Assembly (NCBI GenBank): GCA_030150405.1 | Contig: JASLFU010000026.1 | Span: 9,647 to 73,646 of the forward strand | From: Ignatzschineria sp. | GTDB lineage: Bacteria; Pseudomonadota; Gammaproteobacteria; Cardiobacteriales; Wohlfahrtiimonadaceae | Direction of reading: 5' to 3' | Length of the DNA: 64,000 bases | Shown: positions 8,660 through 17,331 of the stretch, piece after piece | Numbering within the stretch: the stretch's first letter is position 1 | Layout of the letters: every line of letters begins with the position of its first letter | Program-made: the position numbers and the translations under genes | The notes under the pieces: generated by a model | What the model was told of the DNA's origin: nothing | Databases searched by the model: none | Seen by the model: only the letters and a program-made list of their open reading frames with translations

Positions 8660-9538
8660 TTAATAAGGCAGCTGGAGGAGATCGAGCTGATAGCCTTCTG
8701 TTTTCAGGAGTTTAGCCTGTTTTTGATAGGGAGTAAGCTCCCCAGTGGTAAAGAGATAGAGTTTCGGCATAAGAAAAGCTTCTTCGCTATCTTTAGAGGC
8801 TTTTAGGGACTCTCTCTCTTCGGAAAGTGGTGGAAGACGGTTAAAAGTCTCTTTAACGATGGCGGGTGCAGGATCAATAAGCTCAATCGTTGGAGGCAGG
8901 ACTGCTTTTATTGCGGTTGTAAGAAAGGGGAAGTGGGTACAACCTAAAACGAGCTGATCGATCGGATACTCTTTAAAGATCGCAAGGGAGCGCTCCATCA
9001 CCGCTTGAGTATTCAGCCCAGAGAGTTCCCCCTTTTCCACTAATGTTACCCAGTCAGTACCGATAATTTTATGCACGGTGATAGACTCGGAGTGGTTTTG
9101 ATCGCCTGCAAAGCTTTTAATCAGTTGATTAAGGCGTGCGCTCTTTAATGTTGCATAAGTTGCGGCAACGGCAATATGTCTGCTCTTTGTAGCTAATGTG
9201 GCAGGTTTAATCGCAGGCTCGATCCCGATAATCGGTAGCAAGGGAAATTGGCGGCGCAGCTTTTCTGCGGAGATCGCCGTAGCGGTATTGCAAGCAATCA
9301 CAAGGGCATCGACCTCTATCTCCTCAATAAGATAGCGGGAGAGAATCTCCATGCGTTGGTGAATCTCTTCATCGCTCTTTAAACCATAGGGAAGGTAGGC
9401 GGAATCGGCAATATAGAAATAATGGGCCTTTTTAGGATGCTCTAAAAAGGCCTGCAAAATAGAGAAGCCCCCGATCCCTGAATCGATAAGACCAATTTTG
9501 GGTAGAGAAGAGAAAGTAGGGGGGCTTTTGGGCATCAT
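8660..9538 (-). CDS. murI: glutamate racemase
   Basis: Interconverts L- and D-glutamate and supplies D-Glu for peptidoglycan. Cofactor-independent two-cysteine mechanism: IDSGIGGFS at 18-26, YLPYG, the first catalytic cysteine C83 in ACNTAT, and the second, C199, in LGCTHFPF with H201. It has 292 residues, within the family range. Where most racemases read GVLAT, this one has AVAAT, a mild oddity. It lies 103 bp downstream of mraZ on the same strand and may share its transcript, which is unusual because mraZ normally leads the division and cell wall cluster. Confidence 0.94.
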   Translation of the reverse strand: MMPKSPPTFSSLPKIGLIDSGIGGFSILQAFLEHPKKAHYFYIADSAYLPYGLKSDEEIHQRMEILSRYLIEEIEVDALVIACNTATAISAEKLRRQFPLLPIIGIEPAIKPATLATKSRHIAVAATYATLKSARLNQLIKSFAGDQNHSESITVHKIIGTDWVTLVEKGELSGLNTQAVMERSLAIFKEYPIDQLVLGCTHFPFLTTAIKAVLPPTIELIDPAPAIVKETFNRLPPLSEERESLKASKDSEEAFLMPKLYLFTTGELTPYQKQAKLLKTEGYQLDLLQLPY

Positions 9539-9641
9539 TCGCGTAAATGGGGATAGGTCAGTTAGAGGAAGTTGTACTGCTAGGCGCGTTTTATAATCTA
9601 TAGTGTTTTATAAATTGATGGTCTTTAAGTGAAATGAGGGA

Positions 9642-10142
9642 TTAGCGACGTAAAATGGGGACGATGATATTCTCATCAAATTGTGGAACTTCTTCCTCTT
9701 CGACAACTTTCACCATCACCTCTTCAGCTAAGCTAGAGAAATCTTCCGGATCGATATCGAGCATCGCTTCATAGGTCTCTAAATCCCACATCTCTAAGAG
9801 AGAGCCGTTACCTAGCAGAATAAGGTCGGATGAGATATTAGCATAGGAGAGAAGGCGTTTTGGCAAAGTTATGCGCCCTTGACCATCGAGAATCACCTCT
9901 GTAGCGCCTCCCCGTACAAAACGGACAAAGTCTCGCTCTTTTTTAACAAAGGGATTAAGTTTATTAAGCTCTGCTTCCACCTCTTCCCAAACATCATAGG
10001 GATAGAAGTTAAGACATTTGTCGAAGGAGCGGTTAATGACAAATCGATCAAGATCACCCAGTTTTTTCTTTAGGGCAGCCGGAAGCGAGACGCGATTTTT
10101 CGCATCTACTCGAAGCTCATATTCCCCTAAAAAATGGTGCAT
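9642..10142 (-). CDS. mraZ: transcriptional regulator MraZ
   Basis: DNA-binding protein with two AbrB-like (SpoVT-AbrB) repeats: the first with DAKNR at 13-17 followed by VSLPAALKK, the second with DGQGR at 86-90 followed by ITLPKRLL. In other bacteria MraZ forms ring-shaped oligomers and binds repeats upstream of its own operon (mraZ-mraW-ftsL). It has 166 residues, against about 150 usually, with an acidic C-terminal extension (EEEEVPQFDEN). Here mraW/rsmH, ftsL and ftsI do not follow; murI does. The upstream region holds a tandem repeat and a palindrome (10163-10204) that are candidate sites for autoregulation. Confidence 0.93.
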   Translation of the reverse strand: MHHFLGEYELRVDAKNRVSLPAALKKKLGDLDRFVINRSFDKCLNFYPYDVWEEVEAELNKLNPFVKKERDFVRFVRGGATEVILDGQGRITLPKRLLSYANISSDLILLGNGSLLEMWDLETYEAMLDIDPEDFSSLAEEVMVKVVEEEEVPQFDENIIVPILRR

Positions 10143-10162
10143 TGTGCCAAAGTCCTATAAAT

Positions 10163-10204
10163 CGATATATAACGATATATAAATAAAGCGACTAAATTTA
10201 GTCG
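10163..10204. promoter_or_regulatory. tandem repeat and palindrome upstream of mraZ
   Basis: Two perfect adjacent copies of CGATATATAA occupy 10163-10172 and 10173-10182. The perfect 16-bp palindrome CGACTAAATTTAGTCG occupies 10189-10204. All lie 21-62 bp upstream of the mraZ ATG on the minus-strand side. The TATATA elements could serve as -10 boxes and the palindrome as an operator. The regulatory role is inferred from position. Confidence 0.45.
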
Positions 10205-10278
10205 TAATTACTCACAATAATAAAATGGAATGGGTGAAGTTGCAATTAAGATTCTATTTTTTAAGTTTTCCTTAGGCA

Positions 10279-12351
10279 TTAAGAGGATGCAGAATTTTTC
10301 GATTCGATCATCCAGATAAGGGGTTTAAGTTCTCGCATGGTAAAGCGCTTATGGGATCTATGTTGATTCTCAGGATTCATTCGCGCTTTAATGAGGGTGA
10401 AAATCTCATTAAACTCCTCAATCTCTTGGGTCGATCCCTCTAGCTCACTTAAAAGGAAGCTTAAATAGGAGAGTTGAGAGAGGATCGATTGCATTTCGAC
10501 CACCTCATCATTTAGCTCAGAGATATTGTGTGTACGGCGTTTTGCAGGCTCATCTTGCATGCGCTCTAACGAATTAGAGAGGGAGACAATACTTGTTTGA
10601 GCCACTCTTAAAGCAAGTTTTACATCTAAATCCTGCTCGGTTTGTTCGGTGATCTTCCATTTTTCGATCTCTAAAAAGACTTTAAAGAGATTCTCCCGCG
10701 CGGTGTCGATCAGTTGCGGGATATTCTGCTTCTCCCAAGTGGGCAGTAGGTAACTAAAGCCGATAGCCATTGCGGCAGCAATGCCGGTATCAATAATGCG
10801 TTCCCCCGCTAAAGAGATCCCTTGCCAGGCGGTTAAATTTTTATCGATATTGAGCAAAATAAGCACATAGAGGGAGGTAAAGGCGACACTTAAAGGATTA
10901 TGAACCCGCAATAAGCCATGATTTAAGATCACCGAGATAAACATAATGGCAATAAGCCCGGGGATGGAGATCTCCATAGAGATAAGAAGCCCCCCGATAA
11001 CACAACCTAAAACAGTGCCGATAATCCGATTACGGCTCCGCTCTTTGGTTAAGCTAAATCCTGGGCGCATTAGGCTTAAAAGGGTAAAAGCGATCCAGAA
11101 ACCATGGGAGAGAAAGTTGGTGCTTTTTACCAAAAGTAGCGCTACAAACATGGCACTGGCAGAGCGAATAGCGTATCTCATCACATTAGAGGAGAGCTTT
11201 AAGTTCTGCTTAAAATAATCGTTCGACCAATAGGAGTGGGAGAGAAATTTAGAAAGCGCACTGGGAGAGATCGCCTCTTTAGGTGTGGTTTCACCAATAA
11301 GCAGGGCGCGTAGACGCTCTAATTGCCGAGAGAGCGACCATGCTTTGCGATAATGGGCAGCAATCACCTGATACCCCTCTAAAAGATCGCCCGAAGGCTC
11401 CTCTCTGCGAAGGAGTTCAAGCTCATACTCAAGGGCTCTAAGCTCTGCTTTAAACCCTAAACGCTTCAGCATATTCCCGGCTCGAAGTGTATACATTCCC
11501 ATCTCTTCAAGATTATTGCCCGCTTTAGAGAAGGTATCCCGGAAAAAGATCTGAATATCGGTGTTAGGAAAGTTTTTACGAATGGTAATAAACTCTTGCA
11601 GCGGTACTACCATTAACTCCCGAGTCTCAATAAGAATGAGGAGCTCGTGGATCATTCGGTTGATCTCTTCATGCTCTGGATTTTTAATCCTAAAGAGAAG
11701 ATCCCGCATGAGTTGCAACTCTTCTAATAGATCGGCTTGGGAGCTAATTAGATGTTTAAATTGCTCTTCGATCACCACATTTTGTCGGTAGCAGCTTGAG
11801 AGCGCTTTAAGATGTTTAGAGAGAAGAAAATAGACATTCGAGAGATTTTGCCGAATGATATAGCGCTCAAAAACCTTGCTAAATAGCAGGGCATAGAAGA
11901 AGTAGAAGAGGGCACCAAACTCAAAAAAGATCAGATAGGTAAAGGGATCATAAGGGGTGCGTGCCGCCATGAGTGCGGAGAAGCCTAATACAAATCCAAG
12001 AGAGATAAATTTACGCCCAAAGGAGTGTACAAAGCCTGCAAAGAAGGTGACAAGCGAGAGGCTAACGATCATCCCTATTGAGAAGTGCTGATGGCTTGAA
12101 AAGATAAACGAAATCAGAAGCGTGGCGATTAAAGCGGCAAACATCTCATTTCGTTTATGTTTTAAAGGCCCTGTTTGATCTGCAATGGCGATGGTTAAAC
12201 TTCCGTAGCCTGCAATAAAGAGGAAGGGGAAATCAAAGTGCAGAAGATAGAGAATCGCCACAGGTATAAAAATACCTATCGCTTTTTGCACCCCGATCGA
12301 AAAATCATGACTAAAGAAGAAGCGATAGATCGCGGTAATGAGGTGATTCAT
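10279..12351 (-). CDS. FUSC family inner membrane protein (YccS/YhfK-like)
   Basis: 690-residue membrane protein with two sets of transmembrane helices: roughly residues 20-165 and again about 385-540. They are separated by a charged cytosolic domain rich in coiled-coil-like Leu/Glu/Arg sequence and followed by a second cytosolic tail. This is the YccS/YhfK layout of the fusaric acid resistance (FUSC) superfamily, related to aromatic acid exporter AaeB. The second half has the typical KSTNFLSHGFWIAFTLL and PGFSLTKERSRNRIIGTVLGC segments. Start ATG at 12351 has AAGGAG about 10 bp upstream. Substrate unknown. Transcribed towards mraZ with a 136-bp gap. Confidence 0.82.
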   Translation of the reverse strand: MNHLITAIYRFFFSHDFSIGVQKAIGIFIPVAILYLLHFDFPFLFIAGYGSLTIAIADQTGPLKHKRNEMFAALIATLLISFIFSSHQHFSIGMIVSLSLVTFFAGFVHSFGRKFISLGFVLGFSALMAARTPYDPFTYLIFFEFGALFYFFYALLFSKVFERYIIRQNLSNVYFLLSKHLKALSSCYRQNVVIEEQFKHLISSQADLLEELQLMRDLLFRIKNPEHEEINRMIHELLILIETRELMVVPLQEFITIRKNFPNTDIQIFFRDTFSKAGNNLEEMGMYTLRAGNMLKRLGFKAELRALEYELELLRREEPSGDLLEGYQVIAAHYRKAWSLSRQLERLRALLIGETTPKEAISPSALSKFLSHSYWSNDYFKQNLKLSSNVMRYAIRSASAMFVALLLVKSTNFLSHGFWIAFTLLSLMRPGFSLTKERSRNRIIGTVLGCVIGGLLISMEISIPGLIAIMFISVILNHGLLRVHNPLSVAFTSLYVLILLNIDKNLTAWQGISLAGERIIDTGIAAAMAIGFSYLLPTWEKQNIPQLIDTARENLFKVFLEIEKWKITEQTEQDLDVKLALRVAQTSIVSLSNSLERMQDEPAKRRTHNISELNDEVVEMQSILSQLSYLSFLLSELEGSTQEIEEFNEIFTLIKARMNPENQHRSHKRFTMRELKPLIWMIESKNSASS

Positions 12352-12376
12352 TTAAAGCATCTCCTTTATGGTGAAA

Positions 12377-12408
12377 AGAGGGCTCTAGCTATTGTGCTAG
12401 AGCCGCCC
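12377..12408 (-). terminator. intrinsic terminator of the purine permease gene
   Basis: A perfect 9-bp inverted repeat, GGCTCTAGC/GCTAGAGCC, with a 6-nt loop at 12381-12404. On the minus strand it is followed by CTCTTTTC. It sits between the permease stop (12465) and the FUSC start (12351). Confidence 0.65.
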
Positions 12409-12464
12409 ACTATTTTATAACGGATAAAAATATTATCTCAATGCCTCTTTTTTACTCAGAAATA

Positions 12465-13778
12465 TTAGAAGAAGGCAAACTTCACTAAGAAGAGCGCAGA
12501 GATAATATAGGTGGCTGGGTGGATATCTTTAAATTTCCCTGTACCCATTTTAAGTACCACATAACTGATAAACCCAAAGGCAAAACCATCAGCAATAGAG
12601 TAGGTAAAGGGGATACCCAGCACTAAAAGAGCAGCGGGGATCGAATCGGTTGGAGAATCCCAATCTACTTCTGCTAATTCCCGAAGCATTAAACCTGCAA
12701 CATAGACTAATGCGGGAGCTGTCGCATAAGGGGGAATCGATTGCGCAAGGGGCGAGAAGAAGACGGCAAGAATAAAGAGCAGAGCAACGGTAATTGCTGT
12801 TAGGCCCGTTCTTCCGCCTGCTTGAACACCGGCAGAGCTCTCGACATAGGCTGTTACAGAACTTGTCCCTAAAAGGCTACCGGAAAGAATCGCTGTTGAA
12901 TCTGCAAAAAGTGCTCGGTTAAAGCGTTTTTTAGCATCGGGAGTTTTGGTTTCATCCAGTAGGCCACCCCGTTTAGCTACCCCCATTAAGACCCCTGTAG
13001 CATCAAAGAGCTCCACAAGCACTAGAGCAATTAAGATCTGCAGGAAGCTGCCATGGAAGACCTTTTCAAAGCTTAATTTAAGAAGAGTAGGCTCAATAGA
13101 GGGAGGAGTTGAGACAATCCCTTTAATTTCGTTATGCCCAAAGAGAGCACTTAATATCGCAATTAAGAGAATACTGATGAGAATCGATCCCTTTACTTTA
13201 AAGTTATCTAAAATCACAATCAGAAAGAAGCCTAAAATTGCGTAGAGTGCAGAAGGTGCGGAAAGATCTCCAAGGGTTACCAAGGTTGCGGGGCTTGCGA
13301 CAATAATATCGACATTAGAAAGCCCGATAAAGGCAAGAAAGAGCCCAATTCCCGCCCCAATAGAAGAGCGAAGAGATTGGGGGATACCATTAATAATCCA
13401 ACTACGTAAGCCAGTAATGGTGAGAAAGAAGAAGACAACGCCCGAAACAAAAACAGCGCCTAACGCCTCTTGCCAGGTAAAACCCATTCCCCCAGCAGCA
13501 ATAGGTGCAGCGATTGTAAAGGCAAAGAAGGCATTAAGCCCCATGCCCGGTGCTAATCCTACGGGGTAGTTAGCCACAAGCCCCATCACTACGGTTCCGA
13601 TCGCAGCGGCGATACAGGTGGCCATAAAGATAGCATCCGTATCCATCCCCGTTACAGAGAGAATATCTGTATTTACGAAGATGATATAGGACATCGTCAA
13701 AAAGGTGGTAATACCTGCTAGAACTTCAGTGCGAACATTCGTTCCATGCGCTTTAAGTTGAAATAATTTCTCTAACAT
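12465..13778 (-). CDS. NCS2 family purine permease (AzgA/PbuG type)
   Basis: Multi-spanning inner membrane transporter of 437 residues. It matches the AzgA-like branch of NCS2 (adenine, guanine or hypoxanthine/proton symport): TEVLAGITTFLTMSYIIFVN near the N-terminus, GLAPGMGLNAFFAFT, FVELFDATG-like LVELFDATGVLMGVA, and GTSSVTAYVESSAGVQAGGRTGLTA. E. coli relatives are AdeP/AdeQ and GhxP/GhxQ. The exact purine cannot be assigned. The leader before the ATG is only about 60 bp and mostly holds the terC terminator, so a purine riboswitch is not present. Flanked by terminators on both sides, so likely monocistronic. Confidence 0.9.
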   Translation of the reverse strand: MLEKLFQLKAHGTNVRTEVLAGITTFLTMSYIIFVNTDILSVTGMDTDAIFMATCIAAAIGTVVMGLVANYPVGLAPGMGLNAFFAFTIAAPIAAGGMGFTWQEALGAVFVSGVVFFFLTITGLRSWIINGIPQSLRSSIGAGIGLFLAFIGLSNVDIIVASPATLVTLGDLSAPSALYAILGFFLIVILDNFKVKGSILISILLIAILSALFGHNEIKGIVSTPPSIEPTLLKLSFEKVFHGSFLQILIALVLVELFDATGVLMGVAKRGGLLDETKTPDAKKRFNRALFADSTAILSGSLLGTSSVTAYVESSAGVQAGGRTGLTAITVALLFILAVFFSPLAQSIPPYATAPALVYVAGLMLRELAEVDWDSPTDSIPAALLVLGIPFTYSIADGFAFGFISYVVLKMGTGKFKDIHPATYIISALFLVKFAFF

Positions 13779-13807
13779 CTTTTATCCTTTTGTTGATAGA
13801 GATAACG

Positions 13808-13836
13808 AAAAAAAGTCCCGCCCAGTGCGAGACTTT
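13808..13836 (-). terminator. intrinsic terminator of the terC-family gene
   Basis: The stem AAGTCCCGC/GCGAGACTT (one mismatch) spans 13813-13835 with a 5-nt loop. On the minus strand it runs into a T tract. It lies a few bases past the TerC stop codon and within the leader of the permease gene. Confidence 0.75.
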
Positions 13837-13842
13837 ATAAAA

Positions 13843-14853
13843 CTATTCTGGCTTAGCTGCTTTAGGTTTAGTGATCAGCGAGAGCAGAATGGTGGCGACT
13901 AAAGTGCCTAAAATCACCGTAAGGGAGATGGGTGTTGGCACATGTAGATCAAAATAGAGAAGAAGCATCTTCCCGCCGATGAAAATGAGAATAATGGCTA
14001 AACCATACTGTAAAAGGTGGAATCTTTCTGCCATATCTGCAAGAAGAAAATACATGGCACGCAAACCTAAAATTGCAAAGATGTTAGAAGTCATCACAAT
14101 AAAGGGGTCCGTTGTTACGGCAAATACAGCAGGCACAGAATCCACCGCAAAGATCACATCGGAAAAGGTGATCATCACCAAGACTAAAAAGAGGGGGGTA
14201 GCAATAAGGTGTCCATTTTCACGGATGAAGAAGTGCTCTTTATGATACTCCTCGGTAAACTTAAAGAGCTTACGAGTCACCTTAATAATTCTATTTTCAC
14301 TAAGATCGCTCTCTTCGTCCCCTTCAAATAGCATCTTAATTCCGGTAAAGAGCAAGAAAGCCCCAAAGAGATAGAGAATCCACTCAAAGCGCTCAATTAA
14401 GAAGCTGCCGATGAGTACCATCACTACTCTTAAAAAGATTGCAGCTAAAACCCCGTAAACTAATACTCGACGTTGATAGATATTGGGGACTTTAAAATAG
14501 GTGAAAATAAGTAGAAAGATAAAGATGTTATCCATCGATAACGATTTTTCTACAACATATCCTGTTAGAAACTCTAAAGACTTTGTGGTGGCAAAATGGG
14601 CTTGTTCGTTTGCCGTTAAACCTTCTGGCAGTGCATCGAGCGGAATTCCGTAGCGTAGATATGCCCAGAGTCCCAAATTAAAGAGAAGAGCCACAGCAAT
14701 CCAGATAAGAGTCCAGATTAAGGCTTCTTTAGCACTTACTCGATGATCTCCAGTCTGCTTTAATGCAAACATATCGATGAGAACCATCACTAAAACTACA
14801 ACCGCAAATACGGAGTAGAGGAGGGGGGAGCCAATAGAGACGTGATGAGTCAC
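13843..14853 (-). CDS. TerC/Alx family integral membrane protein
   Basis: 336-residue membrane protein with about eight or nine transmembrane helices. TerC-family landmarks are ALIWTLIWIAVALLFNLGLW, EFLTGYVVEKSLSMDNIFIFLLIF (acidic residues in the membrane typical of the family) and SDVIFAVDSVPAVFAVTTDPFIVMTSN. E. coli Alx and related proteins take part in manganese homeostasis or metal-related stress; tellurite resistance is the historic name. RBS AGAAGGAAC precedes the ATG at 14853. The 5' region carries strong hairpins (14926-14973 and others), but I could not match them to the yybP-ykoY manganese riboswitch. Confidence 0.88.
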   Translation of the reverse strand: MTHHVSIGSPLLYSVFAVVVLVMVLIDMFALKQTGDHRVSAKEALIWTLIWIAVALLFNLGLWAYLRYGIPLDALPEGLTANEQAHFATTKSLEFLTGYVVEKSLSMDNIFIFLLIFTYFKVPNIYQRRVLVYGVLAAIFLRVVMVLIGSFLIERFEWILYLFGAFLLFTGIKMLFEGDEESDLSENRIIKVTRKLFKFTEEYHKEHFFIRENGHLIATPLFLVLVMITFSDVIFAVDSVPAVFAVTTDPFIVMTSNIFAILGLRAMYFLLADMAERFHLLQYGLAIILIFIGGKMLLLYFDLHVPTPISLTVILGTLVATILLSLITKPKAAKPE

Positions 14854-14925
14854 GAAATGTTCCTTCTAAAATAAAACGCAAGGGCGCGTCTGTTAAGCTT
14901 TATTAAAATAGGTCTAAAAATTAAA

Positions 14926-14973
14926 GCGGTGAGCTTCTACCCTCGGGAAGGAGTTAGGCAGAAGTTCAACCGC
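14926..14973 (-). terminator. strong hairpin with U tract between gshA and terC (terminator or leader element)
   Basis: On the minus strand GCGGT pairs with ACCGC, then GA-CTTCTGCC pairs with GGTAGAAG-TC across one mismatch and one bulge, with a 14-15 nt loop. TTTAATTTTT follows. It can terminate transcription from gshA, and it may also act in the terC leader, because a TATACT-like -10 lies just before it. Confidence 0.6.
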
Positions 14974-15014
14974 ATAAGTATATCGAAAAGTTGCGAAAAG
15001 ATTAAAATTAAATT

Positions 15015-15066
15015 GTCTCTAAGAGAGACTTTTAAGAGTGAATTTAGGCTTCTTCCTATAAGGAAG
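15015..15066. other. two small perfect hairpins downstream of gshA
   Basis: GTCTCT-AAG-AGAGAC occupies 15015-15029 and CTTCC-TATAA-GGAAG occupies 15052-15066. Both lie between the gshA stop and the larger hairpin at 14926. They might protect the mRNA 3' end or belong to a terC leader. No function can be assigned. Confidence 0.4.
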
Positions 15067-15074
15067 AGAGCTCT

Positions 15075-16631
15075 TTAAAGCTTTATATCGAAGTAGTTTT
15101 CAAGATATTGATCGAAATCGATCTGAGGCTCGGCCTCAATGGCGTCCCGCTCTTTTAAGGAGGCTTTTGCCATCTCGATAAAGTGCGTCTGTTCTTCTTG
15201 AGAGAGTGCTTTAAACTCTTTTTGGTAGAGCTCTTGCGCCTTTTGTAAGAAAAACTCCTGATAAGTTAAGCCACTCTCTTTTAGCATGGCTAAAATTTGG
15301 GAGGAGGGCGTTAATTCAGGATGTGTAATCTCTTTTTCACGCTCTTTTAAAATCTCCATAAAGGGAGTACCTAAAATTTCCGCAACGGGTTTAAGCCATT
15401 GTAGAGCTTTAGTTAAAGCTTCTTTAACATCCTGCTGTTGCCCCATAATATCGAGAGTCAGCCCAGGTGCTTTGCCTCTTTCTGCAAGGATCTTAAGATT
15501 TTTCTGATTCTGCTCGTACTCTTTCTGGCTCAGTTCTGGGGCATCGGTTAAGAGAGAAGCAGTCATAAAGAGTTGAATAAAGCGCATGCTCTTAAGATCA
15601 ATCCCCTCAGCAAAGAGTGGGTTTACATCTACGGAGCGAAGTTCAATATACTCAATTCCCCGCTCATTAAGCGCTTCGAGGAAGTTCTCACCTTTGCGTA
15701 GCACCTGTTTAGGGCGTACGCTAGCGTAATACTCATTTTCGATCTGTAAAATGTGGTTGTTAATCTGCTGATATTCTCCATCCTTTTTCACCGGGATTTT
15801 AGAGAAATCCTTACAAGGTTTTGTGATCGCATAATGAATATTTTTAATAAATTCATGAATATCATTAAATGAGATATCAAAATGGCATTTGTTATTGCCA
15901 TAACCGATATCTGAAAGGCGAAGAGACGTTCCTTCCGGAACGTAGCTATCCACCTCATTTAAAGAGGGAAAGTGATTCTTTTCTTCTGTTAAAAAGCTTT
16001 TACACATCACCGGCGATGCCCCTAAAAAGTAGGGGATAATAAAACCAAAGCGGGAGATGTTGCGACATGCATGGAGATAACGTTCAGTCTTAAATTCTTG
16101 TAGAGAACTGTCGTTGCCGAGCGCCTCTTGCAGTGCTTTAAAGAGGGAATCTTTAAAGGAGAAATTATAATGAATCCCAGCAATGGCTTGCATCATCTTA
16201 CCGTAGCGAACGCTTAAACCTTTACGATAGAGTGATTTCATCTTGCCATCGTTAGAGCTACCGTAATGGGCAATCTCGATCTCATCTTCCGATTCAATCT
16301 GCGGAGGCATCGAGTTTGGCCAGAAGATCTCCCCTTCAAGCTGAGAGAGCGTAAAGGTTTGGATCTTTCTTAAAGCCTCAAGAGCCTCTTCTGCACTGTC
16401 GTAAGGGTCGGTTACAAATTCCAGTAACGTTTCGGCAAAATCGGTGGTGATATTGCTATGGGTTAAGGGGGAGCCGATCGCCTCAGGATGGGGCTGTTTG
16501 CTTAAGCGGCCATTTTGGCTATCAATGCGTAATGTCTCCCGCTCAAGACCAATATTGATCTGATCGATCAATTTCTGTTTGTCGCCTAAAGCAGCGAGAT
16601 TTTGGGTAAGGGAGTGAAAAATAGTATCCAT
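15075..16631 (-). CDS. gshA: glutamate-cysteine ligase GshA
   Basis: Makes gamma-glutamylcysteine, the first step of glutathione synthesis (proteobacterial class). With the ATG at 16631 it has 518 residues, as E. coli GshA. Visible motifs are INIGLERETLRID, THSNITTDFAETLLEFVT, HYGSSNDGKMKSLYRKGLSVRYGKMMQAIAGIHYNFS, and YIELRSVDVNPLF, which carry the ATP/Mg and substrate residues. An ATG at 16682 would add 17 atypical residues and overlap the end of rnt; MDTIFHSL is the better start, though its RBS is weak. It is 25 bp past the rnt stop, so it is the last gene of clpX-rnt-gshA. Confidence 0.93.
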   Translation of the reverse strand: MDTIFHSLTQNLAALGDKQKLIDQINIGLERETLRIDSQNGRLSKQPHPEAIGSPLTHSNITTDFAETLLEFVTDPYDSAEEALEALRKIQTFTLSQLEGEIFWPNSMPPQIESEDEIEIAHYGSSNDGKMKSLYRKGLSVRYGKMMQAIAGIHYNFSFKDSLFKALQEALGNDSSLQEFKTERYLHACRNISRFGFIIPYFLGASPVMCKSFLTEEKNHFPSLNEVDSYVPEGTSLRLSDIGYGNNKCHFDISFNDIHEFIKNIHYAITKPCKDFSKIPVKKDGEYQQINNHILQIENEYYASVRPKQVLRKGENFLEALNERGIEYIELRSVDVNPLFAEGIDLKSMRFIQLFMTASLLTDAPELSQKEYEQNQKNLKILAERGKAPGLTLDIMGQQQDVKEALTKALQWLKPVAEILGTPFMEILKEREKEITHPELTPSSQILAMLKESGLTYQEFFLQKAQELYQKEFKALSQEEQTHFIEMAKASLKERDAIEAEPQIDFDQYLENYFDIKL

Positions 16632-16656
16632 GCTCGGTATCTCTATGCGTTTCTTA

Positions 16657-17328
16657 TTAGCGCTCATCCACAGGATCGCCATGATTTACAAAAAGGGATT
16701 GATTAAAGCCGACCTGCTCTTGCCAAAGATTGATGATTTTACAAAAGAGCTCGGCAGTCTTTTCAGTATCATATACGGCAGAGTGCGCTTGATCTGGGTC
16801 CCACTCAATATCTGCGGCATGAATGGCCCGGGCTAATACAGTCTGCCCATAGGCTAAACCCGCAAGACTTACAGTATCGAGAACAGAAAAGGGGTGAAAG
16901 GGTGAATTCTTAATGCCTGTGCGTTCAATAGCCGCATTAAGAAAGCCTAAATCAAAGTGGGCATTATGCCCCACCAAAATGGCCCGGGTGCAACCACTCT
17001 TTTTTACCATCTCTCGAACGGGTTTAAAGATCTTTTTTAGCGCCTCTTTTTCAGATACAGCAAAGCGAAAAGGATTATCTACCTTAATGCCATTGATGCG
17101 CATCGATTCAGGGTTCAGTAGTAAACCTTCTGCCGGCTCAATATGGGCGGAGTAGGTCTCCGTAGTAAAGACACGCCCATTTTCATCCATATCGATTAAG
17201 GTGGCCGCAATCTCTAAAAGGGCATCTGTTTTGGGGTTGACTCCGCCGGTCTCCACGTCGATAACAACGGGGAGGAAACCGCGAAAGCGCATGGAGATCG
17301 GGGGAGTGGAATGAAGTTGATCAGTCAT
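16657..17328 (-). CDS. rnt: ribonuclease T
   Basis: DEDDh-family 3'-5' exoribonuclease that trims the 3' ends of tRNAs (end turnover) and other stable RNAs. It has 223 residues. Catalytic residues are all present at the family positions: D24 and E26 in VVIDVETGG, D126 in HNAHFDLGFLN, H182 in AHSAVYDTEKT and D187. It starts 3 bp after the clpX stop codon and ends 25 bp before gshA, so it is in the middle of a clpX-rnt-gshA operon. Pairing of rnt with clpX is not the arrangement I know from E. coli, where rnt follows gloA. Confidence 0.96.
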   Translation of the reverse strand: MTDQLHSTPPISMRFRGFLPVVIDVETGGVNPKTDALLEIAATLIDMDENGRVFTTETYSAHIEPAEGLLLNPESMRINGIKVDNPFRFAVSEKEALKKIFKPVREMVKKSGCTRAILVGHNAHFDLGFLNAAIERTGIKNSPFHPFSVLDTVSLAGLAYGQTVLARAIHAADIEWDPDQAHSAVYDTEKTAELFCKIINLWQEQVGFNQSLFVNHGDPVDER

Positions 17329-17331
17329 AAT

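Noticed and set aside
13779..13842. Purine riboswitch before the NCS2 permease
   Set aside because: The gap is only 64 bp and mostly the terC terminator; there is no room for an aptamer.
14854..15074. yybP-ykoY manganese riboswitch before terC
   Set aside because: Expected by analogy with alx/mntP, but I cannot find the conserved GGGGAGUAGC-type core on the minus strand. The hairpins are reported without that name.
16631..16682. Longer gshA start at 16682
   Set aside because: It would overlap rnt and add residues without counterpart in the family; MDTIFHSL at 16631 gives the normal length.
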